A DNA stretch of 35,476 nt from Paraclostridium benzoelyticum (GCF_001006285.1 NZ_LBBT01000222.1:1-35476), one strand, 5' to 3'; shown: positions 25,095 to 33,551, numbered from the stretch's first letter. Notes: a model not told the origin generated them from the sequence alone. Program-made: numbers and translations.

Positions 25095-25262
25095 TTATCC
25101 TAAAGCTTTTTCTAACTTAGCAAGATGTTGAATTGGATAATACTTAAGTAATTCTCTGAATTGTTCAACCGAAAGACCTTCAGTTGTAGTATATATTTTT
25201 ATTTTTTCATCTAAATCTCCATTTATAAATTTAGTTTTTACTTCTTCAAAGTTTATTGCCAT
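25095..25262 (-). CDS. Small hypothetical protein, 55 residues
   Basis: A short soluble protein starting MAINFEEVKTKF and ending HLAKLEKALG, probably mostly helical. AAAGGAGGAG about 10 bases upstream of the ATG at 25262 fixes the start; an in-frame ATG at 25292 lies upstream of that ribosome binding site and is unlikely. It has its own terminator. The SASP gene is just upstream on the same strand but is closed by a separate terminator. No family recognised; a spore-related role is suggested only by proximity. Confidence 0.6.
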   Translation of the reverse strand: MAINFEEVKTKFINGDLDEKIKIYTTTEGLSVEQFRELLKYYPIQHLAKLEKALG

Positions 25263-25387
25263 AACAACTACTCCTCCTTTTATGTATTTCATTTATATTT
25301 TGTCCATCTCTTCTATTTTTACTCTTAAATTGAAATAAATAAATCTCATAGATTATAATCTTTTTAATAAATATAATTTTTAAAACA

Positions 25388-25416
25388 TAAAAAAAGGAAG
25401 GTTTTATCCTTCCTTT
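25388..25416 (-). terminator. Intrinsic terminator after the SASP gene
   Basis: AAAGGAAGG (25393-25401) pairs with CCTTCCTTT (25408-25416) over a 6-base loop, and on the minus strand the stem runs into a seven-T tract. It begins seven bases past the stop. Confidence 0.85.
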
Positions 25417-25422
25417 CTTTAA

Positions 25423-25638
25423 CTATCTTTGTTGTCCACTCATTTGTTGTTCTGCCATTTCAACTAATTTTTTAGTCATGTATCCACCAACATATCCATT
25501 TTGTCTTGCTGTCATATTTCCTTTGTCAGCAGTGTCATAATTAGATATACCTAATTCATTTGCTATTTCTAATTTCATTTGTTTTAAAGCTGCTTTAGCT
25601 TCTGGTACTGCTTTAGTGTTATTATTGTTTGTTGTCAT
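25423..25638 (-). CDS. Alpha/beta-type small acid-soluble spore protein
   Basis: A 71-residue SASP that coats spore DNA and protects it from damage; it is made in the forespore and degraded at germination. The core is clear: EAKAALKQMKLEIANELGI, with the germination-protease cleavage region around KLEIANE, then the DNA-binding half DKGNMTARQNGYVGGYMTKKLVEMAEQQM. The N-terminus is rich in Asn and Thr. AGAGAGGT precedes the ATG. Expression from a forespore sigma-G promoter is expected for the family, but I could not identify a convincing -35/-10 pair. Confidence 0.95.
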   Translation of the reverse strand: MTTNNNNTKAVPEAKAALKQMKLEIANELGISNYDTADKGNMTARQNGYVGGYMTKKLVEMAEQQMSGQQR

Positions 25639-25707
25639 GTTGATTACCTCTCTTTATATTAGTTTATTTGTAGTATTTATGGAGTTTTATTTAAGTGGCA
25701 AATTTAC

Positions 25708-25750
25708 CATGAACAACTCTTTACTCCATTTACTTTGTTCGTTGTTCATG
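25708..25750. repeat. Inverted repeat upstream of the SASP gene
   Basis: CATGAACAAC (25708-25717) and GTTGTTCATG (25741-25750) are perfect 10-base arms around a 23-base spacer, in the 195-base gap between the flavoprotein stop and the SASP start. It has no T tract, so it is not an ordinary terminator; it may be an operator or an mRNA structure. Confidence 0.45.
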
Positions 25751-25833
25751 TTCTTATTATGCCAATCTTAGTTTTTTATATACTAAAAATTTATATTTTT
25801 TTTATTTTTTTACTACAAATATTAAAAGAGATA

Positions 25834-27057
25834 TTAACAACTTATACCTGCTAAATATCCTGTTGAAAATGCAATTTGTAAATTAAAACCACCTGTATAT
25901 CCATCTACATCTATTACTTCTCCTGCAAAAAATAAACCACTAACTATCTTTGACTCCATAGTTGATGAATTTATTTCATTTGTCTTAACTCCACCAGATG
26001 TTACTATAGCTTCATCTATAGGTCTATACCTTTTTATATTAAATTCCATGTTTTTTAATAAATTGACTAAATATTTTCTTTGCTCTTTTGAAATTTGATG
26101 AACTACTAAGTCTCTATTTATATTACTTTGTTTAATAACATAAGGTATTAGTTTTTTAGGTAGTAAATCATCTAAACTATTTTCAAATTTTTTATTAGTA
26201 TATTTTTTAAAATCCTTTTGAATTCTCTTATCCAAAGTTTCTTCACTTAAAGCTGGTTTTAAATCTAAATAAATCTTATATGTTTCATTTTCAAAAGATT
26301 TCATTCTGCAACTTGCTGATTTTATTATAGGCCCATCTATTCCAAATTCATTAAATTCCATTTCTCCAAAATCTTCAAAGATATTTTTCCCTTTCTTATC
26401 CATTACTTTTATAGAAACATTTCTAAGAGATAGCTTATTTAACTCATAAACATCTTCCATAGTTTCAAGTCCAATTAAAGATGGTATAGGTTTCACTATA
26501 GTATGTCCTAAATTTTTTGCAAATTTATATCCATCACCTGTTGAACCTGTTCTTGGATAACTCATTCCTCCAGTTGAAACTATTACACAATCACAGTTTA
26601 TAATCTTTTTATCTTTTAGAACAACACCTTTGACGTTTCCATCTTTTACTTCTATCTTATCAACTGATGCATTCATAACAATTTTTACATTATTTTGTTT
26701 TAATTGTTTTTCTAGTGCAACAACAACATCCTTAGCTTTATCACTCTCTGGAAAAACTCTTTTTCCTCTTTCAGTCTTAGTTTTTACTCCAAGAGAATTA
26801 AACATATCTATGACTTGATCATTTGTAAATGTATAAAATGAACTATATAAAAATTTTCCATTAGTAGGTATATTTTCAATAAGCTCTTCAATATCACAAT
26901 CATTAGTTATATTGCATCTTCCTTTTCCTGTTATAAGCAATTTTTTGCCTAGTCTATCATTTTTCTCTAGTAAAGTAACATCATTACCCATACTAGCTGC
27001 AGTTGAAGCTGCTATCATCCCTGCTGCTCCTCCACCTATTACAACTACTTTTTTCAA
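25834..27057 (-). CDS. BaiN/HI0933-family FAD-dependent oxidoreductase
   Basis: An approximately 407-residue flavoprotein of the HI0933/BaiN (YhiN) family. It has the N-terminal dinucleotide-binding GGGAAGMIAA, the LLEKNDRLGKKLLITGKGRCNITN signature near residue 40, VIVSTGGMSYPRTGSTGDGY near 163 and the C-terminal FAD motif FFAGEVIDVDGYTGGFNLQIAFSTG. One homologue, BaiN, was linked to bile-acid dehydroxylation, but most members are of unknown function and no bai genes are present here. The most likely start is TTG at 27057, nine bases after GGAAGG; in-frame ATGs at 27066 and 27075 overlap or precede that site. The PAP2 gene ends just upstream. Confidence 0.88.
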   Translation of the reverse strand: MKKVVVIGGGAAGMIAASTAASMGNDVTLLEKNDRLGKKLLITGKGRCNITNDCDIEELIENIPTNGKFLYSSFYTFTNDQVIDMFNSLGVKTKTERGKRVFPESDKAKDVVVALEKQLKQNNVKIVMNASVDKIEVKDGNVKGVVLKDKKIINCDCVIVSTGGMSYPRTGSTGDGYKFAKNLGHTIVKPIPSLIGLETMEDVYELNKLSLRNVSIKVMDKKGKNIFEDFGEMEFNEFGIDGPIIKSASCRMKSFENETYKIYLDLKPALSEETLDKRIQKDFKKYTNKKFENSLDDLLPKKLIPYVIKQSNINRDLVVHQISKEQRKYLVNLLKNMEFNIKRYRPIDEAIVTSGGVKTNEINSSTMESKIVSGLFFAGEVIDVDGYTGGFNLQIAFSTGYLAGISC

Positions 27058-27062
27058 ATTTA

Positions 27063-27908
27063 TCATTCCTTCCAAATTTTATCGAATAAATATGGCGCTC
27101 CTGCCATTGCATATACCATCAATATAAAATATCTTAAATAACTACCTACATAGTTTTGAGGCATAATTAATTTTAAAATAGCATATACAGCTCCTAGACT
27201 TAGTAATCCAAATATATACCTAAATATTTTAGATTTTAAGCTAACATCCACTTTAAAATTTATACATTGTCTTTCTATTATATAGCCAACAATAAATCCA
27301 CTTAATAGTCCTGACATTTTTATGTACTCTATGCTATTTACAATAAATATACCTAATATCATAGGGATTACTATTATCATAAAATAACTATACTTTTGAC
27401 TTTCTTCAATTTTTATTATTATACAATTGCATATAATAGTGAAAAATATTCCGAAAAACCATCCAAATAATACGTCAACAGGCCAATGGACACCTAAATA
27501 TAATCTTGATAACCCTATACATATAAACATTATTGTACCAAATAAATACATATACTTATTTTTTAATATATTCATTATACTAACCCAAAAAGTAGTTCCT
27601 ATTTGAGTATGACCACTTGGAAATGAATACCCTGTTGCAGTTGATGTTCTCATAGATTTAATTCCTTCAACACCTATTGGTCTTGGAGATTTAAAATACT
27701 CTTTTACTCCAGTATTTAATGCTATATTTCCTGTTAATGCAAAAAGTAATCTTGCTCCATACTTTTTATTTATACACCAGTATAGAATTGAAGCTAATAC
27801 TAAAATAACAGGTATCTCTGTGCTCATAGTTATTATTAAAAATATCGTATCTAATATTGGATTATTAAAAGATTGTACATACTTTAATATTTCAACTTCC
27901 ATATTCAT
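27063..27908 (-). CDS. PAP2-family membrane phosphatase
   Basis: A polytopic membrane protein of about 281 residues with several hydrophobic segments and the full PAP2 acid-phosphatase signature: KSPRP near residue 70, PSGHTQ near 95 and SRLYLGVHWPVDV near 138-150, with the catalytic histidines in the last two. Likely substrates are lipid phosphates such as undecaprenyl pyrophosphate or phosphatidic acid; the sequence does not decide. I place the start at the ATG at 27908, since an earlier in-frame GTG at 27920 overlaps the AGGAGG. The next gene begins within a few bases of its stop. Confidence 0.87.
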   Translation of the reverse strand: MNMEVEILKYVQSFNNPILDTIFLIITMSTEIPVILVLASILYWCINKKYGARLLFALTGNIALNTGVKEYFKSPRPIGVEGIKSMRTSTATGYSFPSGHTQIGTTFWVSIMNILKNKYMYLFGTIMFICIGLSRLYLGVHWPVDVLFGWFFGIFFTIICNCIIIKIEESQKYSYFMIIVIPMILGIFIVNSIEYIKMSGLLSGFIVGYIIERQCINFKVDVSLKSKIFRYIFGLLSLGAVYAILKLIMPQNYVGSYLRYFILMVYAMAGAPYLFDKIWKE

Positions 27909-27959
27909 TTTTAATATCACCCTCCTTTTAAAAATAAATATAATTATTATTATATAGAA

Positions 27960-27983
27960 AAAGAGTAGCCTAAGCTACTCTTT
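27960..27983 (-). terminator. Intrinsic terminator after the PTS operon
   Basis: AAAGAGTAGC (27960-27969) pairs perfectly with GCTACTCTTT (27974-27983) around a 4-base loop; on the minus strand the stem ends in five T. It starts one base past the IIA stop. Confidence 0.85.
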
Positions 27984-27984
27984 A

Positions 27985-28389
27985 TTATATCCCGTCTTCA
28001 CAAAACTCAATTATTTTCTTTTTGGGTTTTATACTATTTATTCCTGTTTCTTTTATTGCCTCAATGTCTATTTCGCAACCTAATGACTCCATCATAGTAG
28101 ATTCAACTACCATAGGCAAATTAGTTCCGCAAAACACTTCTATGTTTTTATTTTCTAATTTTAACTCACTACTAACCTTAAATGGAGTTCCTCCTGCTAA
28201 ATCTGTAAATATATATGTTTTACTTTCTATATTTTCATTAACTAATAACTGTATTTCTTCTTTTAAATCTCTTGGAGTCTTTTCTTCAGTAAAATCAACT
28301 ACTTTCAGAAATTTATATTCTCCTACTATTAAATTCAAACTACTTTTTATTCCTGATGCAAACTTCCCATGCCCTGTTATTATAATCAA
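27985..28389 (-). CDS. PTS mannose-family transporter subunit IIA
   Basis: A 134-residue EIIA of the mannose/fructose/sorbose family that receives phosphate from HPr on the histidine in IITGHGKFASG near residue 7 and passes it to IIB. The later TDLAGGTPFKVSS motif is typical of the fold. It is the last gene of a IIB-IIC-IID-IIA operon, 12 bases after IID. Here IIA is a separate protein rather than fused to IIB. Confidence 0.92.
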   Translation of the reverse strand: MIIITGHGKFASGIKSSLNLIVGEYKFLKVVDFTEEKTPRDLKEEIQLLVNENIESKTYIFTDLAGGTPFKVSSELKLENKNIEVFCGTNLPMVVESTMMESLGCEIDIEAIKETGINSIKPKKKIIEFCEDGI

Positions 28390-28401
28390 TTCAACTTCCC
28401 C

Positions 28402-29241
28402 CTAAAATAAACCTATATATGCACCTAATATACCTATTGCCACCATTATTAATATATTTACAAGTGGGCTTACATTTTTCTTAACCAATCCGTACATTCC
28501 AAAAGTCAGTCCAAGCGGTAATATTTTAGGCATTATTCCATCTAGTATTTCTTGTACCTTTAAAGTAGTTTCTCCTATCGGAATTTCTGTTACTATATTT
28601 ATATTTACATAAGAAGCTATAAGTGCACCTACAACGATCATACCTAATATTGTTGCAGCTCTTGTAAACTCTTTTGCATTTTTAGTTAGTCTTGCTATAC
28701 CATCAACTCCAGCTTTATACGACCAATGCATTAGCCAAAATCTTAACCCTAAATGAACAATATTAAACATTAATAAGAAAACTATAGGTCCAGCTATACT
28801 TCCTTGAAGTGCTAAGTTTGCTCCAACTCCTGCCGCAATTGGAAGTAATGTAAACCAGAATATCGCATCTCCTATTCCACCTAAAGGCCCCATAGCTGCA
28901 ACTCTTAAAGATCGTATAGTTTGCACATCTGATTTTTTTTGTTCTAAAGATAATATAATTCCCATAACAAAAGTTATTAAAAATGGATGACAATTAAAAA
29001 ATTCTAAATTGTGTTTCATAGAAGTTGCTAAGTCATCTTTGTTTTTGTGTATCTTTTTAAGCCCTGGTAGTATAGAGTATAACCATCCTCCAGCTTGCAT
29101 CCTTTCATAGTTAAATGATGCCTGTAAAAACATAGATCTAAAAGCCATTTTATTTAAAGTCTTCTTATCTAATGTTTCACCTTCACTTCTGTCTATATAC
29201 TCAGTATGAATTATTGATTTTTTTTCTATACTAGATGCCAT
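28402..29241 (-). CDS. PTS mannose-family transporter subunit IID
   Basis: The IID membrane subunit found only in the mannose PTS family. This 279-residue protein has the family pattern FRSMFLQASFNYERMQAGGWLYSILPGL near the N-terminus, FFNCHPFLITFVMGI, VAAMGPLGGIGDAIFWFTLLPI and a C-terminal hydrophobic stretch. The ATG at 29241 has GGAGGAGG eight bases upstream; a GTG one codon earlier is less likely. It overlaps the end of IIC by 11 bases, so translation is probably coupled. Confidence 0.93.
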   Translation of the reverse strand: MASSIEKKSIIHTEYIDRSEGETLDKKTLNKMAFRSMFLQASFNYERMQAGGWLYSILPGLKKIHKNKDDLATSMKHNLEFFNCHPFLITFVMGIILSLEQKKSDVQTIRSLRVAAMGPLGGIGDAIFWFTLLPIAAGVGANLALQGSIAGPIVFLLMFNIVHLGLRFWLMHWSYKAGVDGIARLTKNAKEFTRAATILGMIVVGALIASYVNINIVTEIPIGETTLKVQEILDGIMPKILPLGLTFGMYGLVKKNVSPLVNILIMVAIGILGAYIGLF

Positions 29242-29998
29242 CACTCATACCTCCTCCGACATTTTTAGTTTTTATACTAATATTAAAGTCGTATATAGCA
29301 ACTACTAACCCTACTATAGCTAATGCTAAAAGCGGTAAATTTAAATATGCAACTAATACAAACCCTAACATCATAAATATAGCGTAATCTTTGCTTAACA
29401 TAACTTTAAGTAGCATTGCAAATCCTAGTGCAGGCATCATTTTTCCTGCTGCAGTTAATCCAGTCCAAACTTGTTCTGGTAAAACTCTAGTCAGTGTGTC
29501 TCCTATTGCTTGCCCTGCTAATAATCCAGCTAAAACAATTAATGCAAATGATATTCCTAATATTGCCATAGCCATATAGTTTACTTTATCTATTCCCTTT
29601 GGATTAGCTTCATTAGCTGCTTTATCGCATAATCCCATTAACGGAGACATTACTGTAAATAGAGCTGTTACTGCATATTGACCTAATAATGCAAATGGTA
29701 TTGCAAGTGGTAATGCTGCACTAGTGTCTAGTCCTGATGTGATTGCAAATACAGTAGCCATAATTCCACCTATAACTGCATTTGGAGGTTGTGCTCCTCC
29801 AACTGGCATAGCTCCTATCATCATAAGTTCATATGATCCACCAACTATAAGTCCTGTGTTTAAATCTCCCATTATAGCCCCAACTATCGGACCCATAACT
29901 ATAGGTCTATATAAAGACTCTAAAAAGTTAAATTGGTCAATGGCAGCTATAAAAGTTACAATTAGTATAAGAACAATCTGCATAAAACCTAATTCCAT
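29231..29998 (-). CDS. PTS mannose-family transporter subunit IIC
   Basis: A 255-residue polytopic permease subunit of the mannose PTS family. It has the typical N-terminal AAIDQFNFLESLYRPIVMGP segment, the GGSYELMMIGAMPVGGAQPPNAVIGGIM substrate-path motif near residues 52-79 and several further membrane helices. With IID it forms the sugar channel. The sugar cannot be read from sequence; mannose, glucose, N-acetylgalactosamine and sorbose systems all share these motifs. It lies 15 bases after the IIB gene. Confidence 0.93.
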   Translation of the reverse strand: MELGFMQIVLILIVTFIAAIDQFNFLESLYRPIVMGPIVGAIMGDLNTGLIVGGSYELMMIGAMPVGGAQPPNAVIGGIMATVFAITSGLDTSAALPLAIPFALLGQYAVTALFTVMSPLMGLCDKAANEANPKGIDKVNYMAMAILGISFALIVLAGLLAGQAIGDTLTRVLPEQVWTGLTAAGKMMPALGFAMLLKVMLSKDYAIFMMLGFVLVAYLNLPLLALAIVGLVVAIYDFNISIKTKNVGGGMSDGI

Positions 29999-30013
29999 GA
30001 CTTTACCCCTTTC

Positions 30014-30490
30014 TTATTTGAATAATTCATCTATACTTTCAGCAGATTCACTAGGAACTCTTCTGATTTCTAGCTCTACACCTAATGCTTTAAGTTTTTT
30101 AAATGCGTCTACATCATTATCATCTATACAAACTGCTTTAGAAACTTGTCTTTTACCTTGAGCCATATGCATATTCCCTATATTTACTTTTTTTATAGGA
30201 ACACCTCCCTCAACAAGTTTTAAAACATCTTGTGGAGTTTCACAAATTATAGCGATATGCTGAGATTCACTAGCTCTATTTATTATATTTATTGTTTTTT
30301 CTATAGAAAAATATCTTGTTTGAGCAAAGCTTGGAGCTGCCATATCCATTAATCCCTGTCTAAATTCATTTTTTGATACTTCATCATTTGCTACTAATAA
30401 TAAATTAGCTCCAACACTAGAAGACCACATAGTAGCTACTTGCCCGTGAATAAGTCTATTATCAATTCTTGTTAAAACTATATTTGGCAT
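30014..30490 (-). CDS. PTS mannose-family transporter subunit IIB
   Basis: The 158-residue IIB subunit, phosphorylated on the histidine of the motif TRIDNRLIHGQVATMW (about residue 15). It carries phosphate from IIA to the incoming sugar. It is the first gene of the operon, with a GGGGGATG ribosome binding site. No LevR-type activator, -24/-12 promoter or clear cre site is visible in the 175-base region upstream, only a TATAAT box without a good -35. Confidence 0.93.
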   Translation of the reverse strand: MPNIVLTRIDNRLIHGQVATMWSSSVGANLLLVANDEVSKNEFRQGLMDMAAPSFAQTRYFSIEKTINIINRASESQHIAIICETPQDVLKLVEGGVPIKKVNIGNMHMAQGKRQVSKAVCIDDNDVDAFKKLKALGVELEIRRVPSESAESIDELFK

Positions 30491-30617
30491 AATATCATCC
30501 CCCTTAGATTTTTTTATGTAATTGTTTAAATACTTGTGTTTATACTTAATTTTACGTAGGTAACTTGTACTTTATTATAATTTTTTGTGTAATTTAAATA
30601 TATTTGAGCAAAAAAAA

Positions 30618-30636
30618 GAGAAGTACTAAACTTCTC
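30618..30636 (-). terminator. Intrinsic terminator after the ROK kinase gene
   Basis: GAGAAGT (30618-30624) pairs with ACTTCTC (30630-30636) around a 5-base loop; the minus-strand stem runs straight into eight T. It separates the kinase from the PTS operon. Confidence 0.8.
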
Positions 30637-30665
30637 AAAATCATTAATATATTTATTATAAAATT

Positions 30666-31604
30666 TTAGCTTAAAAATGCTGCCCCAACTATACCTGCAT
30701 CTGCACCTAACGTTGCTATTACAATATCTGCGAAGTCTTCATTTTTATAAATTATATACTTTCTAACTAATTCATCTAATCCATCTAATATTATATCTCC
30801 AGCTCTTGATACTCCTCCACCTAAAGATATAACTTCTGGATCTAATGTATTTATCATACCTGCAATAGCTTTCGCTAAATACTCTTTGAATCTGTTTATA
30901 GTTTCAATAGCAACTTTATCGTTTAATCTATATGCATCAAATACATTTTTAGCATTTATGTTCTCTATATTGTTATTAGCTAATTCTAGTATTTTACTAT
31001 CATTGCCTTCTTCTATTAATTTTTTAGCATACTTTATAATAGCTGTAGCTGAACAAAAAGTTTCTAAGCATCCATTGTTTCCACAGTTACAATCAAAATA
31101 ATTAGTGTCTACTATAACGTGACCAATTTCAGACCCCATATTATGTGCTCCATTGAAAACTTTCCCATTTATTATTATTCCTCCACCTACTCCAGTTCCC
31201 AGAGTATACATAACTCCTACATCGCAACCTTTCATACTTCCAGCTTTAGCTTCTGCCAAAGCTGCAACTGTAGCATCATTTTCAGCATATACATTTGTTT
31301 CTGGAAACTTAGATTTTAAAGTGTTTATGAAGTCTTCTTCCTTCCAACCTAAGTTAACACATGTCACTTGCCCCTTTTTATTTATAAAGCTAGGAACCCC
31401 AAATCCAATTGACTTAATCTCTGAAATTTGAACACCGTTTTCCTCTAACATGTTTCTTACGAGTTTATTAATATCTTCCATTATTTTTTCAAATCCACTT
31501 AAAACATCCGTTGGACATTCTTTTCTAAAAAGAATTTGCCCGTTTTCATCTACTACACCAGCTTGTACTCCTGTACCACCTATGTCTACACCTATATAGT
31601 ACAT
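30666..31604 (-). CDS. ROK-family sugar kinase (glucokinase-like)
   Basis: A 312-residue ROK kinase, cytosolic. It has the N-terminal phosphate loop GVDIGGTGVQAG, ENDATVAALAEA with the catalytic Asp, GTGVGGGIIINGKV, and GSEIGHVIVD followed by the zinc-binding CNCGNNGCLE near residues 169-178. There is no N-terminal winged helix, so it is a kinase rather than a ROK repressor. Glucose is the common substrate for this subgroup, but N-acetylmannosamine or other hexoses are possible. The ATG at 31604 has GGGGG eight bases upstream; an ATG two codons earlier is too close. It lies upstream of the PTS operon but has its own terminator. Confidence 0.9.
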   Translation of the reverse strand: MYYIGVDIGGTGVQAGVVDENGQILFRKECPTDVLSGFEKIMEDINKLVRNMLEENGVQISEIKSIGFGVPSFINKKGQVTCVNLGWKEEDFINTLKSKFPETNVYAENDATVAALAEAKAGSMKGCDVGVMYTLGTGVGGGIIINGKVFNGAHNMGSEIGHVIVDTNYFDCNCGNNGCLETFCSATAIIKYAKKLIEEGNDSKILELANNNIENINAKNVFDAYRLNDKVAIETINRFKEYLAKAIAGMINTLDPEVISLGGGVSRAGDIILDGLDELVRKYIIYKNEDFADIVIATLGADAGIVGAAFLS

Positions 31605-31694
31605 ATTCATATCCCCCTTATTTTATAATTAAGTTCTATTTATAATTTTATTATACAATCAATCTTAATTATTTAAAATATATTTTAAAAAAAT

Positions 31695-31722
31695 AATAGT
31701 AGAAGATTACTCTCCTACTATT
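31695..31722 (-). terminator. Terminator overlapping the hpt stop codon
   Basis: AATAGTAG (31695-31702) pairs with CTACTATT (31715-31722), and on the minus strand a T-rich tract follows. The hpt stop (31707-31709) lies in the loop. Confidence 0.65.
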
Positions 31723-32228
31723 CCTATATATGGTAAGTTTCTATATTTTTCTGCATAGTCAATTCCATATCCAACTATGAACTTGTCTTCTATAACAAAT
31801 CCCACATAGTCAACATGCATATCAACTTTTCTTCTTTGTGGCTTGTCTAATAACGTACATAATTTTAAAGATTTTGGATTTCTAGTTTTTAATGCTGCCA
31901 CTAAATTGCTTAATGTTAATCCGCTATCTATTATATCTTCAACTATTAAAACATTTTTACCCTCTATATCTACATCTAAGTCTTTTAATATTTTAACTGT
32001 TCCTGAAGATTCTGTTGAGCTTCCATAGCTTGATACACTCATAAAATCTATATTAACATCTAAGTTTATATTTCTTATTAAATCAGCAACAAATACACTC
32101 GCACCTTTAAGTATACCTACTACTAATAATTCTTGTCCTTTAAAATCTTCCTCTATTCTTTTTCCTAGCTCTTTAACTTTTGTTAATATCTCTTCTTCAC
32201 TTATCATTACACCTGTAACCTTGTACAT
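31707..32228 (-). CDS. hpt: Hypoxanthine(-guanine) phosphoribosyltransferase
   Basis: Purine-salvage enzyme that joins hypoxanthine or guanine to PRPP to give IMP or GMP. The 173-residue protein has the PRPP-binding motif [15 protein letters not shown] near residues 91-105, the catalytic loop [11 protein letters not shown] near 66, and the base-contact region [28 protein letters not shown] at the C-terminus. GGAGGTAC supports the start. Monocistronic, divergent from the aminotransferase gene. Confidence 0.95.
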   Translation of the reverse strand: MYKVTGVMISEEEILTKVKELGKRIEEDFKGQELLVVGILKGASVFVADLIRNINLDVNIDFMSVSSYGSSTESSGTVKILKDLDVDIEGKNVLIVEDIIDSGLTLSNLVAALKTRNPKSLKLCTLLDKPQRRKVDMHVDYVGFVIEDKFIVGYGIDYAEKYRNLPYIGIVGE

Positions 32229-32265
32229 AATTGTACCTCCAATTTACCGTATATTAATATATATC

Positions 32266-32296
32266 ATTATAACATATACTTTAAATAGTTTGTGAA
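32266..32296 (-). promoter_or_regulatory. Probable hpt promoter
   Basis: Read on the minus strand, TTCACA (32291-32296) and a consensus TATAAT (32266-32271) are 19 bases apart, about 40 bases upstream of the hpt ATG. The spacer is long, so the -35 is uncertain. Confidence 0.4.
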
Positions 32297-32450
32297 TATT
32301 TTTTTATTTTATTTAATAATAATTCGTGTTTATTTCTTATCCTTATTATTCCCTTCATATATTTTTATTTTTTACGTATTAGTTATATATTATATGCAAA
32401 TTATTATATATAATTATTATTGTAATCAATATTTTAGGAGGACTATTAAA

Positions 32451-33536
32451 ATGAGTACAAATCATGGTGCTAACTTATACGACCTATCAAATAAATTAGG
32501 TTTAAATAAAAATGAATTAAAAGATTTTAGTTCAAATATAAATCCATTAGGCTCTTCTAGTTTAGGTAAAAAAGCTATTATAGATAATATAGATATGGTA
32601 TCTATATATCCTGACCCAAACTACTATAACCTAAAGAATTCAATATCAGAATATTGTAATTGTAATATAAAAAATATAGTATTAGGAAGTGGTGCAACTG
32701 AACTTATTTCGTCATTTATAGAAATAGTTAATCCAAAAAAATCAGTTTTATTATCTCCATCTTATTCTGAATATGAGAAAGAGTTAAAAAAGGTAAAGTG
32801 TGATATATATAAATTCTTTTCAAAAAAAGAAAAGAAGTTCAAAGTAGATGTAGATGAGTTTATAGATTACATAAACATAAATAAGTGTGATTTAGTTGTT
32901 ATTTGCAACCCAAACAATCCAACTGGATTTGCATTTAGTAAAAATGAAATAAAAAAAATATTAGAAAATACAAGTGCCTTTTTAATGGTTGATGAAACAT
33001 ACATTGAGTTTACAGATACACAAACTTATTCTTCTACACATTTGGTAGATAATTTTAGCAAGTTATTTGTAATAAGAGGTACCTCTAAATTTTTCGGTAC
33101 TCCTGGCATAAGACTTGGATACGGGCTTACATGTAATCCTCAAATACAAGATTCAATTATAAATCATATAGACCTTTGGAACATAAATACATTAGCATCT
33201 ATAATGGGTGAAGTTATGTTTACTGATTCAGACTTTATAGATACTTCTAGTTCTGTGTTGAAATGCGAACGAGAATTTTTATTGAGAGAACTTTCTTCGA
33301 TTGAAGACTTGGAAGTGTATCATAGTGATGGTAACTTTATACTTAGCCAAATTAAAACAAAAAAAATAACAGCATCAAAGTTAAGAGAAATTCTAATTGA
33401 AAAGAAATTCATAATAAGAGATTGTAATTCTTTTGAAGGTTTAGATGAATACTTCTTTAGAATTTGTACTTTAAATCATGATGATAATGTTTTATTGATA
33501 GAGTCTTTAAAAGATATACTTAAAAATGAAGAGTAG
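32451..33536 (+). CDS. PLP-dependent aminotransferase/decarboxylase, CobD/HisC type
   Basis: A 361-residue fold-type I PLP enzyme. The N-terminus HGANLYDLSNKLG then DFSSNINPLG is the pattern of threonine-phosphate decarboxylase CobD, with histidinol-phosphate aminotransferase HisC the closest alternative. CNPNNPTGF, VDETYIEF and the Schiff-base lysine motif RGTSKFFGTPGIRLGYG near residue 212 are clear. The ATG at 32451 is preceded by AGGAGGAC; the frame stays open about 160 bases upstream, but that part would encode an odd Phe/Tyr/Ile-rich stretch and lacks a ribosome binding site. No cobalamin or histidine genes are adjacent, so the substrate is open. Confidence 0.82.
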   Translation: MSTNHGANLYDLSNKLGLNKNELKDFSSNINPLGSSSLGKKAIIDNIDMVSIYPDPNYYNLKNSISEYCNCNIKNIVLGSGATELISSFIEIVNPKKSVLLSPSYSEYEKELKKVKCDIYKFFSKKEKKFKVDVDEFIDYININKCDLVVICNPNNPTGFAFSKNEIKKILENTSAFLMVDETYIEFTDTQTYSSTHLVDNFSKLFVIRGTSKFFGTPGIRLGYGLTCNPQIQDSIINHIDLWNINTLASIMGEVMFTDSDFIDTSSSVLKCEREFLLRELSSIEDLEVYHSDGNFILSQIKTKKITASKLREILIEKKFIIRDCNSFEGLDEYFFRICTLNHDDNVLLIESLKDILKNEE

Positions 33537-33551
33537 GAATCTACTCTTCAT
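33526..33551. terminator. Bidirectional terminator made from both stop regions
   Basis: ATGAAGAGTAG (33526-33536) and CTACTCTTCAT (33541-33551) form a perfect 11-bp stem with a GAAT loop. Both arms are coding: the plus-strand gene ends with TAG at 33534-33536 and the minus-strand gene ends at 33541-33543. A T-rich tract follows on the plus side (TCTTTT) and an A-rich one on the other. Confidence 0.75.

Noticed and set aside
25834..27057. BaiN bile-acid pathway gene
   Set aside because: Membership of the broad HI0933/BaiN family does not imply bile-acid conversion, and no other bai genes are present.
30491..30617. Sigma-54 (-24/-12) promoter or cre site for the PTS operon
   Set aside because: Mannose-type PTS operons are often controlled this way, but no TGGCAC-N5-TTGC pattern or convincing cre box is present.
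32292..32450. N-terminal extension of the CobD/HisC-like protein
   Set aside because: The frame is open but encodes a Tyr/Phe/Ile-rich stretch unlike the family, without a ribosome binding site, while the ATG at 32451 has AGGAGG and begins the conserved domain.
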